Assembly (NCBI RefSeq): GCF_025996515.1
Contig: NZ_BLRH01000029.1
Coordinates: forward strand, 310,001-374,000
Direction of reading: 5' to 3'
Origin: Rhizohabitans arisaemae
Lineage (GTDB): Bacteria; Actinomycetota; Actinomycetes; Streptosporangiales; Streptosporangiaceae
DNA length: 64,000 bases
Shown here: positions 58,306-64,000 of the stretch, piece by piece
How positions within the stretch are numbered: the stretch's first letter is position 1
Layout: each line of letters starts with the position of its first letter
The notes under the pieces: generated by a model
Told to the model about the DNA's origin: nothing
Databases searched by the model: none
What the model saw: only the letters and a program-made list of their open reading frames with translations
Made by a program: the position numbers and the translations under genes

Positions 58306-59928
58306 TCACATGCTGGGGCGGGTGGACGCCGCGTCCAGGGTCATCCCGTCGAGGCGGGTCATCACGTCGGCGGCGACGATGCGGCCGGGGCGGTGGCGCC
58401 GGGGGCCGGTACCGCCCGACTGCCAGGGGTGGGGGCCGGTGAGCGGCCGGTACTCCACCCCGTAGGCGTCGAGCCTGGCGAGGTGGCCGGTGAGTCGGCC
58501 CGTGAACTCCGCGTCGGCAGACCCCGACCAGGCGACTTCGGCGAGGGCACAGCCCCGCGGCCAGGCGCGGTAGTCGAGGGTACGGCCGTCGGGGATCCGT
58601 TCGGTCCACAGCTGGAACTGGGTGCCGACGAGGTGGGCGGACGCCTCCTCCGGCCAGTCCGCGGGGGCCGGTTCGAACGAGGCGACGTCGTCGAGGGTGA
58701 TGGGACCGCCGATGGCGAGGGGTTCGTTCGCGTCGTCGACCTCGGCGTAGTCGAAGTAGGTGGGCACGACGGGTGTCGCGATGACGTCGTAGCCGGCGCT
58801 CGCGGCTCGGCGTGCCACTTGCATGCCGCGCCAGGCCATGATGAGCGAGTCGTCGCGGAGGCGACCGCTCACGTAGGCCTCGTCCCAGTAGACGGCACGG
58901 CAGCCGTGCTCGGCGAGCCGGTCGCCGAGCTCCCGGAGGAAGTGGGCGTGGAGTTCGCCCATGCTGCCGAGGCCGAGGGACCGGCGGTACTCCTCGATCT
59001 CCGGGTTCGCCTCCCAGTCGTCCAGGACGCACTCGTCGCCGCCCAGGTGGAAGTAGGGGGTCTTGACGGCGGCGAGGATCTCGGCGAACACCTCGGTGAG
59101 GAAGTCCACCGTCGCGGGTAGCGGTGAGAGGATCGCGCGGGAGATGCCCCACTTGCCGAGCACCTGGTAGGTGGTGTCGTGTCGGCTGCCGAGCTCCGGA
59201 TACGCGGCCAGGATCGCCGCGGCGTGCCCGGGGACGTCGATCTCCGGCACGATGGTGATCGCTCTGGCCTCGGCGTAGGCGCCGATCTCGGCGAGATCGT
59301 TGAGCGTGTAGTAGCCCCCGTGGGGTGTGCTGTCGTAGCTGGCGTCCTCCTCATAGTGACTGATCATGGACTCGGTCCGATGCGAGCCGATCACATGCAG
59401 GAGGGGGAACCGATGGCTCTCCACCCGCCACCCCTGATCATCGGTGAGGTGGAGGTGGAGCCGGTTCATCTTGTGCATCGCGAGGAGGTCGATCATCCTG
59501 AGCACTTCACGCTTGGGCATGAAATGCCGCGAGATATCAAGATGGGCCCCACGCCAGGAGAACCGCGGTTCGTCCTCGACGACCCCACAGGGGACGGCCC
59601 ACCGGGTGCCCGCGGGCACGGCGGCGCGCCAGACGGCGTCGGGGAGCAGTTGGCGCAGGGTCTGCGCCGCATAGAAGGCCCCGCAGCGATCGGCGGCGGT
59701 GATGCGGATCCGCTCCGGGGTCACGCTCAAGGTGTACGCCTCGGCCTGGAGAGCGGGATCGCGTTCCACCTCGATCCCCGTCCCGTTCGGTGCAAGCGGT
59801 ACGACCGAGAGCGCCGACCGTATCGGCGCGGTGAGGTCATCCGGCCCGCTGAGGCCGGTGGCGGATGTGAACACGAATTCCCCGGGAGCCGGATGTACGG
59901 CCGTCGGGCGTGGCAACAAATCCCTCAT
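58306..59928 (-). CDS. Beta-N-acetylhexosaminidase (GH20)
   Basis: 540 residues. GH20b N-domain (about 1-115), then a TIM barrel with RFSWRGAHLDISRHFMP, NRLHLHLTDDQGWR, catalytic pair in YFHLGGDECVLDDW (Asp-Glu) and RAVYWDEAYV. The complete catalytic core indicates release of terminal GlcNAc/GalNAc. No signal peptide is visible, so it probably acts in the cytoplasm on imported chitobiose or muropeptide-derived sugars. Next to a wall amidase gene, which fits wall recycling. Confidence 0.9.
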   Translation of the reverse strand: MRDLLPRPTAVHPAPGEFVFTSATGLSGPDDLTAPIRSALSVVPLAPNGTGIEVERDPALQAEAYTLSVTPERIRITAADRCGAFYAAQTLRQLLPDAVWRAAVPAGTRWAVPCGVVEDEPRFSWRGAHLDISRHFMPKREVLRMIDLLAMHKMNRLHLHLTDDQGWRVESHRFPLLHVIGSHRTESMISHYEEDASYDSTPHGGYYTLNDLAEIGAYAEARAITIVPEIDVPGHAAAILAAYPELGSRHDTTYQVLGKWGISRAILSPLPATVDFLTEVFAEILAAVKTPYFHLGGDECVLDDWEANPEIEEYRRSLGLGSMGELHAHFLRELGDRLAEHGCRAVYWDEAYVSGRLRDDSLIMAWRGMQVARRAASAGYDVIATPVVPTYFDYAEVDDANEPLAIGGPITLDDVASFEPAPADWPEEASAHLVGTQFQLWTERIPDGRTLDYRAWPRGCALAEVAWSGSADAEFTGRLTGHLARLDAYGVEYRPLTGPHPWQSGGTGPRRHRPGRIVAADVMTRLDGMTLDAASTRPSM

Positions 59929-59953
59929 AAGGCGATGATGCCTGAACTGATCG

Positions 59954-60823
59954 TTATCTCAGATAGGTGTTCAATCCGCGGGATAGTGATACGGCGATCC
60001 GCTCGCGGAACTTGGGATCGGCGAACTTGGCCGCTTCCTTCGGGTTCTTCATGTTCCCGCACTCAAGCAGAACCTTGGGGACAGTCGAAAGATTGAGGCC
60101 ACCGATGTCGTTTCTCGCATGTATCCCCTCGCTCCCTACATATGTGGAGTAAGGGATGCCGGTTCCTTTCGCGTAGGCGTTCCTGATGTCGACGCCGAGG
60201 CGTGCCGACGCCGCGACCACCGGGTCCACCGGGCCGTTGATCTTCTTGGGGACGATTACGTGAAAGCCCTGGTTCCGCGGCGCGGAGCCGTCGGCGTGGA
60301 TGGAGAGTACGGCATCGGCCTTGGCTTTGTTCCCGATGGCGGCCCGCTCGGTGATGCACGGCCCCACCCCGGTGTTGCTGGTGCGGGTCAGGGTCACCGT
60401 GGCGCCCTGGCGCCGGAGGATCTCGGCCAGCCGCCTGGAGACGTCCCAGGTGAACGCGGCTTCGGTGTAGCCGCCCGGAGCCTGCGTGCCGGTCGTGTCA
60501 CAGGCCTTCCGCTCAGTGATCACATTGACCTTGCGGTTGATGATCTCGGGATGGCGATAGTTGTTCCCGTTGTGCCCGGGGTCCAGGACGATCCGTTTCC
60601 CCGCCAGCGAGCCTCTGGCCGGTGGCGATCCGGGTAACGTGCCCGGCGTCCGCGACTCCGGGGCGGTTCTCGCCGCCTCCGGCCGTACGGCGTCCTGCGG
60701 CCGCTGTGCGGCGTGGCCTTCGGTTCCCGCGGTCCCGCAGGCCGTACCGAGCGCCATGGAAAGGCACAAGGCCAGTACGGCCGCCGGACGGCCTCCACCG
60801 GACGTCAGGGCTTTTCGACTCAT
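59954..60823 (-). CDS. N-acetylmuramoyl-L-alanine amidase (Amidase_3), lipoprotein
   Basis: 289 residues. Lipobox LSMALGTAC (Cys about 29). Amidase_3 zinc site: IVLDPGHNGNN (His), YTEAAFTWDVSRRL (Glu), VLSIHADGSAPR (His), and catalytic Glu in KVLLECGNMKNPKEA. All catalytic residues are kept. Located outside the membrane, anchored by lipid. It cleaves the amide between muramic acid and the stem peptide. Confidence 0.9.
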   Translation of the reverse strand: MSRKALTSGGGRPAAVLALCLSMALGTACGTAGTEGHAAQRPQDAVRPEAARTAPESRTPGTLPGSPPARGSLAGKRIVLDPGHNGNNYRHPEIINRKVNVITERKACDTTGTQAPGGYTEAAFTWDVSRRLAEILRRQGATVTLTRTSNTGVGPCITERAAIGNKAKADAVLSIHADGSAPRNQGFHVIVPKKINGPVDPVVAASARLGVDIRNAYAKGTGIPYSTYVGSEGIHARNDIGGLNLSTVPKVLLECGNMKNPKEAAKFADPKFRERIAVSLSRGLNTYLR

Positions 60824-60913
60824 CTGGCCTCCTCACCTCGTGAATCACCGGGATTCAACGCACCAATTTACGTGGGGAGAGATGGTCGGGCTGAGATGTG
60901 GGGAATCTCCTGG

Positions 60914-60961
60914 GCTTCCTCTGGATTCCCGCGGGTGGGGGAGCAGGAATCCAGAGGAAGC
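60914..60961 (-). terminator. Hairpin after the 82-aa gene
   Basis: Perfect 16-bp stem GCTTCCTCTGGATTCC/GGAATCCAGAGGAAGC, 16-nt loop, 10 nt past the stop of the leftward 82-residue gene. Confidence 0.7.
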
Positions 60962-60971
60962 GGCTTGGATG

Positions 60972-61220
60972 TCACCAGGAGTGCTGAGCCGCCCGTGCAC
61001 CCTTCAGCAGAGCGGTCAACTCCTTGGCGTCCTCGGCGTCGAGGCCGAGCACCACCCGTGGGCGACCCCAGGGATGGTCGATCGAGTGGGCGACGTAACT
61101 CGCCACGGCTTCCGGGCTTGTCCGCCCGTTTCGCCCATGCGTCGCACGCCACATCGCCCAGGCCTGCCCAAGATCGGCAGCGGCCCGCTGTGCGCACGAC
61201 ACCAGCTCTGGATCACGCAT
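60972..61220 (-). CDS. Small hypothetical protein, 82 aa
   Basis: 82 residues, ATG start with a GGGGGTG site. Soluble, Ala/Arg-rich helical (VSCAQRAAADLGQAWAMWRA, VLGLDAEDAKELTALLKGAR). Followed by its own terminator. G/C third-position bias and terminator support it. Similar short actinomycete proteins are annotated only as hypothetical. Confidence 0.65.
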   Translation of the reverse strand: MRDPELVSCAQRAAADLGQAWAMWRATHGRNGRTSPEAVASYVAHSIDHPWGRPRVVLGLDAEDAKELTALLKGARAAQHSW

Positions 61221-61315
61221 GACTGCACCCCCGTGGAACCAATCTGATGTCGGCTAGGGGGCCGACGTCAAGTTCAGTGATACAACCGATGCGGGAGAGC
61301 ACGTCATGGCTTGAC

Positions 61316-62464
61316 TCACTCTTGGGCGTCCGAAGGGGCTGGGCCGGTGCTCCTGCGGACCACCAGATGCGGGGTGACCTGGCGAACTCGGCCGACTCGT
61401 CCGGGGTCGCCGATCCGGTCGCAGAGCAGGCCCGCCGCCGAACGGCCCATGGCGCGCCGGGGTTGGTCGACGCTGGTGAGTGAGATGTGGTGGACGGCGG
61501 CGATGTGTGTGTTGTCATATCCCACAATCGACAGGTCTTCCGGGACACGGAGGCCGAGTTCGCTTGCGGCGGTGAGAGCACCCACCGCGACCACGTCATT
61601 GGGGGCGAAGATGGCGGTCGGGCGTGGTGTTCCGCTCAGGATGTCGCGGGCCGCGCGGTAGCCGCCGAACTCACTGAAGTCGCTCGACTCCACCTGGATG
61701 TAGGAGACGAGCCCGTGCCGGCGCATCGCGACGAGGTAGCCCTCACAGCGCCCGCGGGCCGCCGACGACGGCGGGCCCTCGATGTGGGCGATGGCGCGAT
61801 GACCCAGTTGGACCAGGTGGTCCACCGCGAGCCTGGCGCCGAGTTCGTCGTCGTCGATGACGATGTCCACACCGGACAGGCCGACGGCACGCTCACCGAC
61901 GACCACGGTGGGCGTGTACGCGGCCGCTTCCGCGAGCGAGTCGCTGGCGGGGACCACGCCGAGGAGCACCAGTCCGTCCACGCGCAGCTCCAGGAACGCC
62001 TCGACCGCCTCGGTCTCGAACGCGGGATTCCAGCGGCCGCTGCCGATCAGGAGCCGGAGGCCTTCGCCGTGCAGGCTCTCCTGCAGGCCGTCGAGGAACT
62101 CGGCGTAGAAAGGATTGTGGAGATCTGCAACGAGTGCTCCCACGAGGTGGGTACGTCCCTCGACCAGGCTGCGCGCGACCGCGTTGGGCCGATAGCCGAG
62201 TTCTCGCGCCGCCTGGAGAACGGCTTCCCGACGGTGCTCACTGACATGTGGTGATCCACGAAGCACGAGTGAGACGAGAGACTTGGAGACTCCGGCGCGC
62301 TCGGCGACGTTGCGAATGGTAGGCCGAGGGCGTCCACCCTGGGGCCCCACAATGAGATCGCTTCCTTGGCGATTCGCCTCAGGGGTGATCTTGGGGGGCC
62401 GAATGGTGCCTGCGGCCGGTCGGGCCGAGGCCCGGACCGACGATCCCATGCTTGGGCCTGACAT
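61316..62464 (-). CDS. LacI-family transcriptional regulator
   Basis: 382 residues. HTH begins at about 48 after a non-conserved, Pro-rich N-terminal extension: TIRNVAERAGVSKSLVSLVL then RGSPHVSEHRREAVL and ELGYRPNAVARSLVEGRTH (the hinge). Periplasmic-binding-like ligand domain follows, with HNPFYAEFLDG and DLSIVGYDNTHIAAVHHISL then TSVDQPRRAMG. Ligand probably a sugar; no sugar operon is next to it, so the target is unclear. Confidence 0.9.
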   Translation of the reverse strand: MSGPSMGSSVRASARPAAGTIRPPKITPEANRQGSDLIVGPQGGRPRPTIRNVAERAGVSKSLVSLVLRGSPHVSEHRREAVLQAARELGYRPNAVARSLVEGRTHLVGALVADLHNPFYAEFLDGLQESLHGEGLRLLIGSGRWNPAFETEAVEAFLELRVDGLVLLGVVPASDSLAEAAAYTPTVVVGERAVGLSGVDIVIDDDELGARLAVDHLVQLGHRAIAHIEGPPSSAARGRCEGYLVAMRRHGLVSYIQVESSDFSEFGGYRAARDILSGTPRPTAIFAPNDVVAVGALTAASELGLRVPEDLSIVGYDNTHIAAVHHISLTSVDQPRRAMGRSAAGLLCDRIGDPGRVGRVRQVTPHLVVRRSTGPAPSDAQE

Positions 62465-63199
62465 GGCTCTCCCGGGCTGACGTGATGGTTCCTGCTTGTT
62501 GTCCGGCTGCTGGGTCCGGACGTCGTTCTTGCTCGCGGACCTCTCGGTCCCGGAACCTCCGTTCCTTCCTGCCCCACCAAACGATCGATTGCTGCGGAGG
62601 GATACGGGTCACCCGCACTCGCGATCTTCCGGTCTTTACCGGCGGCTGTTGAGTAGCGGGGTGAGCGGGCCGCCCCACCGCGTCCGATCCGGGGTGCGAG
62701 GCGGCGTTTGGGCTCGTCGGCGGGCATGACGCAATCGCCGTCGCGGTCTCGACGGACGGCTTTGACTACGCACGGTGACGAAATGGTTGGAGGTTCGACC
62801 TCGGGCCGACGCGGGTCAACCCGATGTTCGGGAGACCGTGGAAGGGCCGGGTGGATTCAGCGGTGCCGAGAACTCGGCCGGAACGATAGGCGCCAATGGG
62901 GTACCGCGGGTTACTCCACCGTCGGCACTCCGGTCCGTTCGGCCGGCGCTCGGGTGTGTGCCGGGCACTCCGGGTGGCGAGGTGTGATCGCCGGGTCGAA
63001 CCGATGACGAGGGATGTCCCGCCCTGATCGGCGCATGCGGACAAGGCCGCGAGGGTAGTGCTCCATGGGGGCAAGGCGAGGAGACCTCACCTAGGCGGGC
63101 GGCGCCGGGCGGGCGGCGCCGCTCTGTACGGCAGGCGCGCTCACGTTGAGATTCACGCGAGCGCGCCCAGAGTCCCCCCTAGGTCTAAGCGGCCCCGCG
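62465..63199. other. Intergenic region without a supported gene
   Basis: 735 nt between LacI and bldC. Several frames of 65-100 codons occur on both strands, but none has a ribosome site plus codon bias or a recognisable motif. Near 63085-63120 a GGGCGGCGCCG unit is repeated in tandem, a likely hairpin or terminator for bldC transcription. Confidence 0.55.
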
Positions 63200-63403
63200 T
63201 TACTCGGACCGCTGCTGCGGAATTCCCGCCAGCAGCGCGCGCACTTCGGTCTCCCGGTAGCGCCGGTGTCCGCCGAGAGTGCGGATGGACGTCAACTTGC
63301 CCGCCTTCGCCCACCGAGTGACGGTCTTGGGGTCGACGCGGAACATGGTTGCGACCTCCGCCGGGGTGAGCAGTGGCTCGGCCTCGGGTGTACGAGCTGA
63401 CAT
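63200..63403 (-). CDS. bldC: BldC, developmental MerR-like DNA-binding protein
   Basis: 67 residues from the ATG at 63403 (GGAGGAGAGG upstream); a longer in-frame extension is not conserved. The sequence PLLTPAEVATMFRVDPKTVT and WAKAGKLTSIRTLGGHRRYR is almost identical to Streptomyces BldC as I recall it. BldC binds DNA in a head-to-tail way and holds back sporulation genes during vegetative growth. Chromosomal core gene, marking the right end of the accessory stretch. Confidence 0.97.
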   Translation of the reverse strand: MSARTPEAEPLLTPAEVATMFRVDPKTVTRWAKAGKLTSIRTLGGHRRYRETEVRALLAGIPQQRSE

Positions 63404-63723
63404 TTGTGCGGCCTCTCCTCCGTGTGGACCGGCGACAGCGATCCTGCGACTTTTCTTGGCGCTTGTCACGGATGTCCCCAGATGATCCCGTTCATGCGGT
63501 TTTCGGGTTCATAAGTGGCATCACCCGATGTGACCATACAGGCACGCAGAGCGATTGGCGACCCCTGGGGGCCAACGAGGCGTCCACGTGTTGATGTCAC
63601 GCTGCGTGATTCTAGCGACACGTTTCGTGGTATCGCTGCGAAAACCGCCAAACTGGTCAGTTCACAAGTGAGATTCCTGTCCCTGGGGACCCAATGCGAG
63701 CGCTATCTGGGATGCTTTATCCC
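63404..63723. other. bldC upstream region
   Basis: About 320 nt between the end of the next leftward gene and bldC. No gene is visible. It should hold the bldC promoter; I cannot fix its elements. Confidence 0.5.
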
Positions 63724-64000
63724 TTAATTCGCAGATTCAAGGGCCTGAACGGAACGCCACCTAGTAGTGACCCTTTGGTACATGGCCGCCGATAGTTCTT
63801 CCTGCCCGGAGTCGAGTCCGGTGAGCGCCGCGGCGATCTCGCCGACCGACTGGTCGGTGCGCAGGGCCTCGTCGTCGAGGAGGTGGACGAGACCGCCGTA
63901 GTCCAGCTCGACCAGGGAGTGCGGATGGAACTCCTCCAGCCAGCGGCCGACGTCCTCAACCTTGATCAGCGGCCCCGCCTCGTCCAGGTGACGTCTGATC
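63724..64000 (-). CDS. C-terminal part of conserved actinobacterial protein
   Basis: A leftward frame open at the right edge and ending at TAA (63724-63726); 91 residues visible. Good codon bias and clear protein character: VEDVGRWLEEFHPHSLVELD, then YGGLVHLLDDEALRTDQSVG and an end YQRVTTRWRSVQALESAN. The more obvious frame in this stretch (shifted by one) is Ser/Arg-rich noise. Conserved hypothetical protein next to bldC; function unknown. Confidence 0.75.
   Translation of the reverse strand, partial: IRRHLDEAGPLIKVEDVGRWLEEFHPHSLVELDYGGLVHLLDDEALRTDQSVGEIAAALTGLDSGQEELSAAMYQRVTTRWRSVQALESAN

Noticed and set aside
62708-63007. Frames of about 100 codons between LacI and bldC
   Set aside because: Ser/Arg-rich without bias or motif on either strand.
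63717-63959. An 80-codon leftward frame at the right edge
   Set aside because: The neighbouring frame gives a well-behaved protein that continues past the window; this one is its Ser/Arg-rich shadow.

Overview
The window is very GC-rich with GC-biased third codon positions. It carries bldC, a SARP-type activator, WxL-like and collagen-like secreted proteins, and an operon typical of multicellular actinomycetes. I infer a filamentous actinomycete, most likely of the Streptosporangiales (Streptosporangium/Nonomuraea type). The species cannot be fixed from the sequence alone. I saw no insertion sequence, prophage or CRISPR array.

Layout. 1-2.9 kb: end of a flavin amine oxidase, a 59-residue protein, and a DUF916-like/WxL-like surface pair. 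3.3-9.3 kb: a MacAB-type export operon (lipoprotein, adaptor, ATPase, FtsX-like permease) beside an OmpR-type two-component system. 9.8-12.0 kb: two secreted low-complexity proteins, one Gly/Trp/Asn-rich and one collagen-like, which share a nearly identical 5' region. 12.7-28.4 kb: a tightly coupled nine-gene operon (vWA surface protein, tubulin/FtsZ-like GTPase, membrane protein, membrane-anchored pseudokinase, GTPase, GTPase-partner-like protein, membrane protein and two P-loop NTPases), best read as a membrane-associated NTP-dependent sensing or conflict system. 28.6-36.5 kb: ordinary genes (glutaryl-CoA dehydrogenase, PspC, MFS, zincin, phosphoesterase, GNAT, PNPOx-like, VOC) and a Glu-Asp-Phe tRNA trio.

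36.6-45.1 kb is the most striking part. A SARP activator gene is followed by seven small paralogous genes, six in tandem and one after the processing operon. Each encodes a 55-63 residue peptide with a conserved leader ending in A-x-A or a similar Ala-rich site, then a six-cysteine core C-x4-C-x(7-9)-C-C-x(7-9)-C-x2-C. Every peptide gene has its own 11-bp-period TTCTACG-type repeats placed 8 nt before a -10-like box (the classic SARP operator layout), a hairpin just before the ribosome binding site, and usually a terminator. Between peptides 6 and 7 lies a coupled operon for a membrane thioredoxin-like protein (CxxC), an ABC exporter, a type I signal peptidase and a MauE-like membrane redox protein. 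Together they read as a dedicated machine to export, cleave and oxidise disulfide-rich peptides under SARP control. I do not recognise this combination as a named peptide class. A CydDC-like ABC exporter pair lies next door and may be part of it.

48.7-58.2 kb: a cytochrome P450, a 2-hydroxyacid oxidase-like flavoprotein with a benzoylformate decarboxylase-like enzyme, and a three-gene unit of an animal-type haem peroxidase, a small helical protein and an alpha/beta-hydrolase fused to a probable acetoacetate-decarboxylase-like domain. 58.3-64 kb: GH20 hexosaminidase, N-acetylmuramoyl-L-alanine amidase, a small protein, a LacI regulator, bldC, and the 3' end of a conserved gene running off the window.
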